Positions 44,349 to 52,667 of a stretch of DNA of 64,000 nt are shown piece by piece. The notes under the pieces were generated by a model. That model was given only the letters and a program-made list of their open reading frames with translations. It was not told the origin of the DNA and did no database searches. The position numbers were made by a program, and so were the translations under genes. Source of the stretch: Planococcus sp. CPCC 101016 (GTDB taxonomy: Bacteria > Bacillota > Bacilli > Bacillales_A > Planococcaceae); NCBI RefSeq assembly GCF_007859295.1, contig NZ_VOHB01000003.1:1-64000 (forward strand). The letters are read 5' to 3'. The stretch's first letter is position 1. The number at the start of each line of letters is the position of its first letter.

Positions 44349-44777
44349 ATGAAGAAAAAATTTGTTGGAGTGGTCTTTGGTTCATTTTTAGTTTTAGGCT
44401 CTGCATTGAACGTCGGAGCTGTAGAAAATGACAAAGATTGTGGGGACTTTTCATCACACGAAGAAGTAATGGCATTCTGGTATGAGAATGGTTTTGATGC
44501 AAACAATGATCCGCATGATTTGGATCGCGACAACGATGGCTTAGCTTGTGAAGTTAGTCAAAGTGATTACGATAGCTACGTAGCTAAACAGCAATCTGAT
44601 GATTCTTCTGATGAGGCTTCTGGTGAAGAAGAAACAGCCACTGAAGAAGATGAAACAGAAGAAGGCGCTGCATTGCCGAACACAGCTTCAAATGGTCCAT
44701 TGATGATGCTGTTTGGTGCCGGACTTGCCGGTGCTGGTTCTCTTCTATTGTTCCGTCGCAAAAATCAAAACGCTTAA
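44349..44777 (+). CDS. Sortase-anchored surface protein with excalibur domain (LPNTA)
   Basis: A 142-aa exported protein: signal peptide 1-24 (ends NVGA), excalibur calcium-binding domain about 30-68 with two Cys and the Asp-rich loop LDRDNDGLACE, an acidic Ser/Glu linker 80-107, then the cell-wall sorting signal LPNTA (109-113), a membrane helix and RRK at the end. LPNTA is the motif known for class D sortases (B. anthracis SrtC), and such a sortase gene is the next gene downstream. The start is ATG 44349 behind GGGAGGA; an upstream in-frame start at 44334 overlaps that site. Role unknown; calcium-dependent surface function is inferred. Confidence 0.85.
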   Translation: MKKKFVGVVFGSFLVLGSALNVGAVENDKDCGDFSSHEEVMAFWYENGFDANNDPHDLDRDNDGLACEVSQSDYDSYVAKQQSDDSSDEASGEEETATEEDETEEGAALPNTASNGPLMMLFGAGLAGAGSLLLFRRKNQNA

Positions 44778-44786
44778 AACAAAACT

Positions 44787-44816
44787 TGCCGGCAGGAATT
44801 CCCCTGCCGGTTCTCT
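44787..44816 (+). terminator. Intercistronic hairpin between substrate and sortase genes
   Basis: Perfect arms CCGGCAGG / CCTGCCGG (44789-44796 with 44803-44810), then TTCTCTTTG, a weak T-tract. Partial termination or mRNA stabilisation would give more substrate than sortase. Confidence 0.55.
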
Positions 44817-44830
44817 TTGAGGTGAGTCTT

Positions 44831-45505
44831 ATGAGAAAATGGCTTGGTGTATTGTTGATTGTTTCTGGACTGGCAATCGGTTTGTATCATTTATATGAAT
44901 GGCATAGTGCATCCAGCTCTGCACAAACCTTGACCGACGAAGAGTTGAAAACAATCCACGAGATAAAAGAATATTCCTCATTCGAGGTCCCGGATGAACC
45001 CATTGAACTTGCTGAAAAAGCAGCCACCATTCCCGCTGATGTTGAAAAACCGAAACCCGTATTGACGACTTCTATTCAACATGAACCTGGCAAAAAAACA
45101 GCCGACTTGCTGATTCCTAAAATCGCCCAAAAATATTCGGTTTATTGGGGAGCCGATGATAATACTTTAGAAAAAGGAGTAGGCTTATATGTCAGCGACT
45201 TAACGACCGTTCCAGGAGGAAATGGCCATACTGTTTTAAGCGGCCACCGTGATACGGTTTTTACCGGATTGGGTGTGCTTGAAGAAAAAGATGACTTGAT
45301 AGTTGAATACGATGGAGAGATTTTTGTATATGAAATCACTGATATTTGGATCACCCATGAAGATGACAGAACCGTCATTACTGAAAAAGATCAATCCAAG
45401 CTGACTTTAACCACGTGTTATCCATTTGATTTTATTGGCTATGCACCTGACCGTTATATCGTCCAAGCTGAATTGGTTTCAACACATAAAACGGCTCCAA
45501 ATTAA
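44831..45505 (+). CDS. Class D sortase
   Basis: A 224-aa membrane-anchored transpeptidase: N-terminal anchor helix 4-22, linker, sortase barrel about 90-215. The catalytic set is His139 (SGHRDT), Cys196 (TLTTCYPF) and Arg208 (PDRYIV); the TLxTC form and length fit class D. It would attach the LPNTA protein encoded just upstream to the wall peptidoglycan. The long open frame begins at 44786, but ATG 44831 with GAGGTGA is the proper start. In B. anthracis the class D enzyme acts during sporulation; a similar timing here is only a suggestion. Confidence 0.88.
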   Translation: MRKWLGVLLIVSGLAIGLYHLYEWHSASSSAQTLTDEELKTIHEIKEYSSFEVPDEPIELAEKAATIPADVEKPKPVLTTSIQHEPGKKTADLLIPKIAQKYSVYWGADDNTLEKGVGLYVSDLTTVPGGNGHTVLSGHRDTVFTGLGVLEEKDDLIVEYDGEIFVYEITDIWITHEDDRTVITEKDQSKLTLTTCYPFDFIGYAPDRYIVQAELVSTHKTAPN

Positions 45506-45549
45506 ACAGGGCAACTGCCGATGATCTCATCAGCTGTTGCCCTGTTTAT
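45504..45549. terminator. Bidirectional terminator between sortase and cysteine desulfurase-like genes
   Basis: Arms AAACAGGGCAAC / GTTGCCCTGTTT with an inner CAGCTG-type extension; it overlaps the sortase stop codon and serves two convergent genes. Confidence 0.82.
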
Positions 45550-45553
45550 CATT

Positions 45554-46786
45554 TTACAGATTTTTTATTGCATCAATTAAACGCTCAACTTCTTCTTCCG
45601 TGCTGTAAGGAGCAAGCCCTGCACGCACCCATCCTCCACTGTCGTTGACTCCTAATACCTCACCAAGCGTTGAGGCATAGAAATGGCCAGCCGCGACAAA
45701 GATGCTGTGTTCTTCTGCCAATCTTCTGCAGATTTCTCCAGGCTCAATGCCATTGACTTGGAAAGCAACTGTCGGAGTTTTTGGTACATTTAGAGCAGCC
45801 TGTGTAACCGTAACGCCCTCAATAGCTGACAGTCCTTCACGAAGCCGATTGGCCAAGCTGTTTTCATATACTTCTATTTGTTCCATGCCAGATAAAATGC
45901 GTTCTCTGCGGCTTTTTCCTTCACCGAATTGAGCAAAAAACTCAATGGCGGGGCGGATACCGGCAATGCCTTCATGGTTTTGCGTACCAGTCTCCAGCTT
46001 GTCCGGGTAATAGGCAGGTGAAGTTGTCAGCTTATAGGGTTCAAGTTCTTTAAAGACATCTTCCCTGATAGCAGCGATACCGATATGAGGACCAAAGAAT
46101 TTATAAGCCGAGCATAATAAAATATCAATTTGCTGCTGATCCCGGTCAATTGGCAAATGCGGAGCGGCATGGACAGCATCCGCTACCAGCAAAGCGCCGA
46201 CTTCTTTTGCCCGTTCAGTAAAAGGCTGTAGATCCACTACGGTTCCGATGGCGTTAGAGGCCATACCCACAGCTACGATTTTAGTGTTGTCATTGATTTG
46301 CGTATCCAGTTGCGTCAAATCCAATGTTTTTGTTTCAGCATCTACTTTGATCCAGCGAACCGTTAAGCCCCGGTCCTCTGCCATCATAATCCAAGGATCA
46401 ACATTGGCTCGATGATCCATTTCAGTGACGACAATTTCGTCACCCTTTTTGAACTTTTTGCCAAGCGCGTTCGCTATGGCAATCGTTAATGTTGTCATAT
46501 TAGCGCCAAACGCCACTTCTTTTGCTTGGACATTCAGGAAGTCAGCTACTGCCTGTCTTGCCTCTGAGAGGATTTCTTCCGTTTCCCAGCTTGAAGGGAA
46601 AGCCCCATGAAGATTGGCACCTCCTCTTTCCATATAGGCTGTAATTGCCTGAATCGCGGAATTGACGACTTGGGAACCTCCAGGGCCATCAAAATAGGCT
46701 ACTGGTTTTTCTTTATATGTTCTGGCCAAAGCTGGAAATTGTTTCCGAACTTCGGTGATAGGAAAAGTAGTTTCAGTAAATTTCAT
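45554..46786 (-). CDS. Cysteine desulfurase-like PLP-dependent enzyme (aminotransferase class V)
   Basis: A 410-aa member of the cysteine desulfurase-like subfamily (TIGR01976 type). Landmarks are YFDGPGGSQVV near the N terminus, NLHGAFPSSWETEEI, FGANMTTLTIAIANAL, TEMDHRANVDPW, VADAVHAAPHLPID (Asp for PLP) and Lys in LLCSAYKFFGPHIG. The subfamily carries a different N-terminal region from SufS/IscS, and no suf or isc genes adjoin, so a role in sulfur transfer is not established; related activity on another amino acid is possible. Monocistronic with its own terminator. Confidence 0.82.
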   Translation of the reverse strand: MKFTETTFPITEVRKQFPALARTYKEKPVAYFDGPGGSQVVNSAIQAITAYMERGGANLHGAFPSSWETEEILSEARQAVADFLNVQAKEVAFGANMTTLTIAIANALGKKFKKGDEIVVTEMDHRANVDPWIMMAEDRGLTVRWIKVDAETKTLDLTQLDTQINDNTKIVAVGMASNAIGTVVDLQPFTERAKEVGALLVADAVHAAPHLPIDRDQQQIDILLCSAYKFFGPHIGIAAIREDVFKELEPYKLTTSPAYYPDKLETGTQNHEGIAGIRPAIEFFAQFGEGKSRRERILSGMEQIEVYENSLANRLREGLSAIEGVTVTQAALNVPKTPTVAFQVNGIEPGEICRRLAEEHSIFVAAGHFYASTLGEVLGVNDSGGWVRAGLAPYSTEEEVERLIDAIKNL

Positions 46787-46942
46787 GGTATGCAGCTCCT
46801 TTTCGATTAAGGTACTTTAATCGTATTCAATTTTCCGTTGAAATCTCCTTTATTTTTCAGCGATTTTCACAATACAATCCGTTAAAGAACAAAAACGATC
46901 CAGGGCGCTGAAAATACGATCCAAACATGATTTTATCAACTA

Positions 46943-46966
46943 AAAAAAGCCGCATGTGGCAGCTTT
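46943..46966 (-). terminator. Intrinsic terminator of the RNA methyltransferase gene
   Basis: Minus strand arms AAGCTGC / GCGGCTT (one U-G wobble) with tail TTTTTTTAG, about 15 nt after the stop codon. Confidence 0.7.
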
Positions 46967-46979
46967 TCTCTTCTTTTCA

Positions 46980-47942
46980 TTAAACTGCTTTCTGACAGAC
47001 CAGAATTTCACGCAGGAACAGTCCTTTTTTCGCTATGCAGCGGTCAGTGACTACAAATCCGGCTTCTTCAACCATGTGATCCATCGTTTCAATCGTGACA
47101 ACCAATAACTTTTCCGTAAACGGATGGGCATCTTTCAAAATGGCCAATTGATCTGCGGGTGTGGCATGCGTGTATAAATTATACGGCATGTCGATGATGG
47201 CCACGTCATAATTGTCTTCGACTTCCGCTATTGGACCCAAATTGACATCACCCGTCAACCCAAAATGCGCAATATTCTCCCGCGAGCCCTCGACGACCAA
47301 TGGGTTGATATCACGCCCCACTATATCAATGCCCATCGATAACGCTTCCACCAAAACCGTGCCGATACCGCAGCATGGATCAATAGCTTTAACGCCTTCG
47401 GGAGCTGGAACCGCAATATTCGCTACGGCCCGTGCAACGCGGGTACTAAGGGCAGTTGAATATTCCCTAGGCTTTTTCATATGCTTGAACCAGACCGGTT
47501 CACTTTGGAGATAACGGCCAAAATACCAACGCCCGTCAAAAGGAATTAACCCGAATGTGATGTCCGGATGATGGACGTCCGCTTCGCCGGTAATAGCCGC
47601 TCCGATCTGCCGCTCAATATCCCGCTTTCCAAGATAATCCACCTGATCCTTTTCCGACAAGCCATTAATTTTCAGAAAAATGACTTTGAATGTAGCATCA
47701 GCCATATCAACTTCAGCTGATTGCTCCAGAATTCCCTGTAATGTCTCGCCTTCAAAACATACTTCAATTCGTTCTTTGATGAACGGGCTTCGGCTTGGTT
47801 CAATTCCTACTCCGCTCTTAATAATTTTATCATTTGAATCTTTTCCAAAAAAAGAGCGCATTTCCAATTGGCATAACGCCTCTTCATCATTCGTATAAGC
47901 GTAGGTATAGATGTAGTCACCAGTTGCAGTTAATCGATTCAA
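46980..47942 (-). CDS. Putative RNA N2-guanine methyltransferase (Trm11/TrmG10 type, UPF0020)
   Basis: A 320-aa SAM-dependent methyltransferase: DPCCGIGTVLVEALSMG is motif I with SAM loop, GRDINPLVVEGSRENIAHFG motif II, and DMPYNLYT (D-x-P-Y) motif IV, the catalytic signature of N-methylating RNA/DNA enzymes. The first ~150 residues form a THUMP-like/ferredoxin-like region (ATFKVIFLKINGLS). Archaeal/eukaryal members methylate tRNA G10. Bacillales carry related proteins with uncertain target. Lone gene; function in RNA modification is inferred from the fold. Confidence 0.8.
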   Translation of the reverse strand: MNRLTATGDYIYTYAYTNDEEALCQLEMRSFFGKDSNDKIIKSGVGIEPSRSPFIKERIEVCFEGETLQGILEQSAEVDMADATFKVIFLKINGLSEKDQVDYLGKRDIERQIGAAITGEADVHHPDITFGLIPFDGRWYFGRYLQSEPVWFKHMKKPREYSTALSTRVARAVANIAVPAPEGVKAIDPCCGIGTVLVEALSMGIDIVGRDINPLVVEGSRENIAHFGLTGDVNLGPIAEVEDNYDVAIIDMPYNLYTHATPADQLAILKDAHPFTEKLLVVTIETMDHMVEEAGFVVTDRCIAKKGLFLREILVCQKAV

Positions 47943-48011
47943 TTCATCCCGTCCTTATCTGCCCTTTTGTTTAGGACAATATCCCTTAAGTATAGCAGAA
48001 TTCGTTGAAAG

Positions 48012-48950
48012 TTAGTCGACTTGTAGTTCATAATTTGATTCGATAACTTTTACGATTCCTGTGATCAATTCGTTATGTGGAGTCTCAAGGCCATGTTCTT
48101 TGCCGATTTTCGCCACGGCACCATTGATGGCGTCAATTTCTGTTTTTCGTTTATGCAGAACATCCATCAGCATGGAGGATTTATTGGCGCCGATATCTTC
48201 CCTGCCCATCTTCAAGCAATTGGCGATAACCTGCTCCAAATCCGCAGAAACCCCTTCCGCTTCCGCCACCCTAACAGCCTCACTAACGACATTCCGTAAT
48301 AATGCCTTGCCTTCATCCGTGTTCAAAATGTCACCATTTCTCAATCGCGTCAATGCGGTCAGCGAATTGAAAGCAACATTTACGAACAGCTTATTCCAGA
48401 TGACACTTTGGACATCTTCTGCCAGTTCCGTTTTCAGCTCGGAGCGATTCAACAGGCTAATGAACTCCATCAATTTTCCGTGTGCTTCCGCGTCTTCAGC
48501 TCGGCCAATATAGTTCATGCCCCATCCTCTGTGAAGAATCCGTCCGTCACTTTCCACACTTGCGCCGCATCCCATCGTCCCTGCAACTACCGGATTGTCT
48601 GGAAAGAGCTTAATGAGGGTCTCCAAGTTTCCAAGGCCATTCTGCATGGTGATGAGCAGCGTCTCAGGGGAAAATGAATCTTTCATTGTTTCCATAACCA
48701 CTTGGGTAGCATGGGCTTTCACCAGTACTAACACAACATCATAAGCAGCTGTCTTTGACACTTCCTGCACAACAGTCAATGGGACGGTCGTTTCTTTATT
48801 ATCGCGTTCGACGATCGTTAATCCGCTGCGATTTATTTTTTCCACGTGCGGGTTGTTCCGATTATAGAGAACAACTTCAGCTTGTTGAGCTTTTAAACGT
48901 CCACCGAACAAGCAGCCCATTGCTCCTGCACCGACAATCAGTATCTTCAT
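48012..48950 (-). CDS. panE: 2-dehydropantoate 2-reductase (ketopantoate reductase)
   Basis: NADPH-dependent enzyme of pantothenate synthesis, about 312 aa: VGAGAMGCLFGGRL at residues 5-18 binds NADP, VKAHATQVVMETMKD and TMQNGLGNLETL follow, catalytic Lys in WNKLFVNVAFNSLTALT, and SSMLMDVLHKRKTEIDAINGAVAKIGKEHGLETPHN is the C-terminal signature. The open frame reaches 49007, but ATG 48950 behind AGAGGGA is the start. panB, panC and panD are not adjacent; some Bacillales have several PanE-like proteins, so another 2-oxoacid is possible. Confidence 0.87.
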   Translation of the reverse strand: MKILIVGAGAMGCLFGGRLKAQQAEVVLYNRNNPHVEKINRSGLTIVERDNKETTVPLTVVQEVSKTAAYDVVLVLVKAHATQVVMETMKDSFSPETLLITMQNGLGNLETLIKLFPDNPVVAGTMGCGASVESDGRILHRGWGMNYIGRAEDAEAHGKLMEFISLLNRSELKTELAEDVQSVIWNKLFVNVAFNSLTALTRLRNGDILNTDEGKALLRNVVSEAVRVAEAEGVSADLEQVIANCLKMGREDIGANKSSMLMDVLHKRKTEIDAINGAVAKIGKEHGLETPHNELITGIVKVIESNYELQVD

Positions 48951-49002
48951 AAAATCCCTCTTTTCAAGCAGCACTCCCTGCTGCTGGCTAGCCTGAATAT
49001 AG

Positions 49003-49038
49003 CACAAAAAACCAGCTGCCTCTATAGGGCAGCTGGTT
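49003..49038 (-). terminator. Intrinsic terminator of the YkvI-like gene
   Basis: Arms AACCAGCTGCC / GGGCAGCTGGTT with TTTTTTGTGC on the minus strand, just after the stop codon of the membrane protein at 49048. Confidence 0.85.
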
Positions 49039-49047
49039 TGCTAAAGC

Positions 49048-50106
49048 TTATTTTTTCGCCGGTTTCCCGACTTTCCGGATATCCGCGACAATCAAAGCCC
49101 CTACCAGTAATAAGCCAAGGTACCCAATTATCGGATAGAACCAATTGACGAGTGCAGTAAATCCCAGGAAACTTAACAGGAATGCCGCTAACCCTGCAAC
49201 GATCACAAAAATACGGAAGCGTTTTGTTCCAATTTCCATAAAGCGTGCAGAGAACGACAAGAGCATGCTTACAGCCGTATTATAGATCATTGCAAAAATG
49301 ACAATTGACATGATGATACCCAATATCGGAGAAATGTTGTCGGCAAGAGCCAACATCGGTAAATCCGAAGAGCCCACAACATCTACTTTTGAAAAAATGG
49401 CTAAATAACTTAATAAAATCAATACACCAAAACCAAGGCCGCCAATCAAACCGCCGCGCGCTGCAACTTTTGCATCTTTCTCGGCTCCCCCCATAACGAG
49501 GGACATTGAAGCTCCGAGTGCGATGGCCAACGATACATAATTAACCGCCGATAATAGCCAATGAGGGGTTGATGACAATTGTTCTCTAGCAACCGGCTCC
49601 AATTCCGCAAAACTTGAAGTCATCGTCAATAGGCTGTAGACGGTGATTCCAACAACTAACAAGACTAAAAATGGGGTAATACTGCCGATGATTGCAATGA
49701 CTTTTCTCACATTCAACATGATGGTGAAAATAACAAGGATAATCATGATACTCCGGCCAAATGCCGGGGCCATGTTGAATTGCTGAGAGAAAATCGATCC
49801 AGCTCCCGCAATCATAACCACTAAAATCCCAAATAAAGTGATGATCAATGTATAATCGATCACTTTTCCAAGTACTTTACCGCTTATGGCATACACGGCA
49901 TCTTCATGGGAAGTGGTTTGCATCCGGCTGCCCAGACGCGTCAACACCATTCCTAAATAACCAAATAATGCAGCTGCCACAAGGACTGCTCCAATTCCCC
50001 AATAACCAAAGCTTGTGAAGTACTGCAAAATTTCCTGTCCGGAAGCAAATCCTGCCCCTACGACAATTCCAATAAATGCACTTGCTATTCTCAAGCTTCT
50101 TTTCAT
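49048..50106 (-). CDS. YkvI family membrane protein (LeuT-fold transporter-like)
   Basis: A 352-aa protein with about ten hydrophobic helices. The N-terminal FIGIVVGAGFASGQEILQYFTSFGYWG is diagnostic for the YkvI family, which has the amino acid-polyamine-cation/LeuT inverted-repeat fold (unwound helix 1 with GAGFASGQE). Substrate unknown. The SD before ATG is GGAAGAGAATA, imperfect. Monocistronic, divergent from the TVP38 gene, with about 200 nt between them. Confidence 0.83.
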   Translation of the reverse strand: MKRSLRIASAFIGIVVGAGFASGQEILQYFTSFGYWGIGAVLVAAALFGYLGMVLTRLGSRMQTTSHEDAVYAISGKVLGKVIDYTLIITLFGILVVMIAGAGSIFSQQFNMAPAFGRSIMIILVIFTIMLNVRKVIAIIGSITPFLVLLVVGITVYSLLTMTSSFAELEPVAREQLSSTPHWLLSAVNYVSLAIALGASMSLVMGGAEKDAKVAARGGLIGGLGFGVLILLSYLAIFSKVDVVGSSDLPMLALADNISPILGIIMSIVIFAMIYNTAVSMLLSFSARFMEIGTKRFRIFVIVAGLAAFLLSFLGFTALVNWFYPIIGYLGLLLVGALIVADIRKVGKPAKK

Positions 50107-50310
50107 ATTCTCTTCCTTCCGCTTCGCCGCTTCTGTTCTATAACCAGATCCATACGGCAGGTTCAGTTTTTTCTTAAACTACTTTCTTTTTCCCGTAACA
50201 GAAGACGGCTTAAACATAATTTTGGGAATATCTTTCCTCCTCCTTGCTTTTGCCTTCCTTTTGGATTATCCTACCTTATTAGTAATCATTTTTAGAGAGG
50301 TCGGAATCGT

Positions 50311-50862
50311 ATGGATCAATTCGATCAATCCCTCGAAGTTTTCATGGACAATGTTGGCTGGCTGGCTCCATTTCTTTTTATCCTTTTGCATTTACTGCGG
50401 CCGCTACTGTTCCTGCCGGTTATCGCCATTTGTATTGCCGGGGGCTACTTGTTTGGTTTTGTTGAAGGCGCATTTTTGTCGTTTATTGGCCTTACCTTAA
50501 TGAGCCTGGTCTCTTATACGCTGGTCAATAAATTCCCGAAATTCCGGGAAAAGATGTCGCGCTTGAAAGACAAGATTTTTCCGGACCGTACCCTATCCGT
50601 AGCCCAAGTGATGATTTTGCGTATCATGCCTTTCGTCCATTTTCATTTGCTGTCACTCTATTTAATGGAAATGACCAAATCACGGAAAGAATACATGGCC
50701 ATCTCTGCTTTGGGCCTTATCGCACCAGCAGTTCTCTATACCGCTTTTGGGCAGGCCATTTCAGAGTTTCCCTGGTACACTTCCGCCAGCATGTTTCTAT
50801 TGCTTGCAGCCATCTTCAGCTTTATTGAAAAATGGCAGAACTCCCGGGCACAATCCAATTAA
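50311..50862 (+). CDS. TVP38/TMEM64 family (VTT/DedA-like) membrane protein
   Basis: A 183-aa protein with 4-5 helices. The VTT domain features CIAGGYLFGFVEGAFLSFIGLTLMSLVSYTLVNKFP and the MILRIMPFVHFHLLSLYLM segment, where FR.xPxxP is the usual pattern in related proteins; here Pro-Phe-Val-His replaces it. The family includes lipid scramblase-like and undecaprenyl-phosphate or polyprenyl flippase-related proteins (DedA superfamily). Start ATG 50311 follows GAGGTCGG. Function not assigned beyond a likely lipid-transport role at the membrane. Confidence 0.8.
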   Translation: MDQFDQSLEVFMDNVGWLAPFLFILLHLLRPLLFLPVIAICIAGGYLFGFVEGAFLSFIGLTLMSLVSYTLVNKFPKFREKMSRLKDKIFPDRTLSVAQVMILRIMPFVHFHLLSLYLMEMTKSRKEYMAISALGLIAPAVLYTAFGQAISEFPWYTSASMFLLLAAIFSFIEKWQNSRAQSN

Positions 50863-50914
50863 ATGGAAGAGAATATCAGTCAGCAAAATGTCATTGGATT
50901 CTCACTATTTTTTT

Positions 50915-50942
50915 AAACACAACAATTCGTTGTGTTTTTTAT
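50915..50942 (+). terminator. Intrinsic terminator after the TVP38-like gene
   Basis: AAACACAAC / GTTGTGTTT with loop AATTC, then TTTTATTTTG. Confidence 0.85.
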
Positions 50943-51022
50943 TTTGCTGAAAAAGCGGTAATCTTTCAGAGACAGGGTATAACTTAACAGGGGACCATCA
51001 GTTTTAATAAAGGAGAATGATT

Positions 51023-51796
51023 ATGCCAGTTTTTTCCCACAACGGAATCGATTTGTATTATGAAGACATCGGAGAAGGCCGTCCTCTTCTGCTGCTGCAC
51101 GGATTGACCAGCAATTCAGCGATGTTTTACCGAGAAATAGAGTTCTTTAAAAATAGCCGACGTGTCCTCGCACTGGATTCACGCGGCCATGGCAACTCAA
51201 GCCGGCCCGAAAAGTACACATTGCAGGATCATATAGAAGACGCCATTGCTCTTCTTTCCCATCTGTCTCTTAACTCAGTTGATGTTATTGGCGTATCGAT
51301 GGGCAGTTATATCGCGCAGGGAGTAGCAGCGCAGGCAGCTGAAAGAGTAGAGAAACTTATATTGGTTGCTACAAAATCTTATGGTGAGCAATCATCCATG
51401 ACGGAACTTTTCGATCGCTTCCCCGAGAAGTTTGAGGGCTTGAGTATGCTTGAAAAGTTCAGCTCCTCTTCCAGTTATATTTACTACAACCAGCCCCTCA
51501 TCGATGAGTGGCTGAGCAAAACAGCTAAAAACAGCCGACAATTGACCATGCGGGAACAAGTTATCGCTTCTGAAGCTTTGAAGGAGTTCGACTTTCGCAC
51601 GCAGCTTAGCAAAATCACTGCCGAAACATTGGTGATCAGCGGGAAATTCGACGGTTTGAACCCCCCAGAAAAAGGACGGGAAACGGCAGTTCTTATTCCC
51701 GATGCCACCTATATGGAATTTAAGCGCTCCGGACATGCACCGAATGTCGAACAAGCCAAACTATTCCTCGGAATTGCAGAAAATTTCTTAGACTAG
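51023..51796 (+). CDS. Alpha/beta hydrolase
   Basis: A 257-aa alpha/beta-fold hydrolase: oxyanion segment LLLHGLTSNS, DSRGHGNSSRP, nucleophile elbow Ser92 in GVSMGSYIAQ, acid Asp in SGKFDGLNPPE and His in RSGHAPNVEQ. It matches the 3-oxoadipate enol-lactonase / lipase-like group, with no clue to substrate from neighbours. ATG 51023 is 7 nt from AGGAG; an in-frame ATG six bases earlier is too close. Soluble, monocistronic. Confidence 0.85.
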   Translation: MPVFSHNGIDLYYEDIGEGRPLLLLHGLTSNSAMFYREIEFFKNSRRVLALDSRGHGNSSRPEKYTLQDHIEDAIALLSHLSLNSVDVIGVSMGSYIAQGVAAQAAERVEKLILVATKSYGEQSSMTELFDRFPEKFEGLSMLEKFSSSSSYIYYNQPLIDEWLSKTAKNSRQLTMREQVIASEALKEFDFRTQLSKITAETLVISGKFDGLNPPEKGRETAVLIPDATYMEFKRSGHAPNVEQAKLFLGIAENFLD

Positions 51797-51841
51797 TTGA
51801 TCTTCCATTTTCAACCACAGTGCACCAAACTATATTAATTT

Positions 51842-51867
51842 AGAAGCTTCCTTGGGGAAGCTTTATT
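51842..51867 (+). terminator. Intrinsic terminator after the alpha/beta hydrolase gene
   Basis: AAGCTTCC / GGAAGCTT with a short loop and TTATTACG. A second, weaker hairpin ACCGG/CCGGGT with TTTTC follows at about 51877-51910. Confidence 0.6.
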
Positions 51868-51985
51868 ACGTGGGACTAACCGGGCAACCTGCAGCTTCCG
51901 GGTGTTTTCTATGGTTTAAAAGCAGTTGAACGGGGAAAGGATTAACTAGCATTTACCATCATCCATTTACTCAGGAGGGAAAAAC

Positions 51986-52186
51986 ATGGCAAAACAATTG
52001 GCGATGCATGAAAAATTGGAAGTCCACGAAGTGCTGACTTTTAAAACAGCTTGTGCTGCTAAAAATAAAGTATTCAGCGGTTTGGCACAAGACCCAGAAC
52101 TGAAAGCCATACTTGAAGAAGATTTGGAACTGTCAAAAAAGGCGATCAAAGATCTACGGAAACTATTGGCAGATGCAGAAAAATAA
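51986..52186 (+). CDS. Small helical protein next to a CotF-like gene, probably spore coat related
   Basis: A 66-aa all-helical protein (LEVHEVLTFKTACAAKNKVFSGLAQDPELKAILEEDLELSKKAIKDLRKLL), rich in Lys/Glu/Leu with one Cys. The pattern of a short helical hairpin with DPELKAILEEDL resembles half of a CotF/ferritin-like coat protein. RBS CAGGAGGGA. The CotF-family gene follows 33 nt downstream, so they probably form an operon expressed in sporulation; no sigma-E/K promoter could be identified with confidence. Specific function unknown. Confidence 0.72.
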   Translation: MAKQLAMHEKLEVHEVLTFKTACAAKNKVFSGLAQDPELKAILEEDLELSKKAIKDLRKLLADAEK

Positions 52187-52219
52187 GTTCCATCAATCTA
52201 TTTGGAAAGGGTGAGGCAT

Positions 52220-52594
52220 ATGGCAAAGAAAGCCGATAACAAACCTAAAAAAACAACAGCTAAAAAAAGTGTTACAAAGATAAACGCGAAACAGGATAAT
52301 TTAGCAATCCCTGGTTCAATGCTCGATGACATGGCGATTGCTACAGATTTTCTGGTGACAGCGAAAGCTGGCGTTCGAAACTTGGCAGTAGCAATCACGG
52401 AAACCGCTTCTCCGGAAGTCAAAAAAATCCTTCGCCGGGAATTGGACATTGCCATCGATACGCACGACAAAATCGCTCAGTACATGATTAAAAAAGAGAT
52501 GTACCATGCCTATAACATCGATGAGCAAGTTGAACACGACTTGAAGAAGGCAGATATTGCACTTGAATTGATCAAAAATAAAAATTTTGTCTAA
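52220..52594 (+). CDS. CotF-family spore coat protein
   Basis: About 124 aa. A basic Lys/Thr-rich N terminus (residues 1-30) precedes the CotF domain: LDDMAIATDFLVTAKAGVRNLAVAITETASPEVKKILRRELDIAIDTHDKIAQYMIKKEMYHAYNIDEQVEHDL. The four-helix ferritin-like fold and the YHAYNID element are typical of coat protein F and its paralogues in Bacillales. The frame opens at TTG 52202, but ATG 52220 follows AAAGGGTGAGG at proper distance. The preceding small gene is likely its partner. Confidence 0.85.
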   Translation: MAKKADNKPKKTTAKKSVTKINAKQDNLAIPGSMLDDMAIATDFLVTAKAGVRNLAVAITETASPEVKKILRRELDIAIDTHDKIAQYMIKKEMYHAYNIDEQVEHDLKKADIALELIKNKNFV

Positions 52595-52618
52595 TGCACA
52601 AGCTTTTACGCATGATAA

Positions 52619-52652
52619 AAACCCGTTCAGCGCAAATGGCTGGACGGGTTTA
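52619..52652. terminator. Terminator between the CotF-like gene and the 3-hydroxybutyrate dehydrogenase gene
   Basis: AACCCGTTCAGC / GCTGGACGGGTT with loop GCAAATG-type and flanking A- and T-runs; convergent genes on both sides. Confidence 0.78.
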
Positions 52653-52667
52653 TTCGTTCACTTAATT

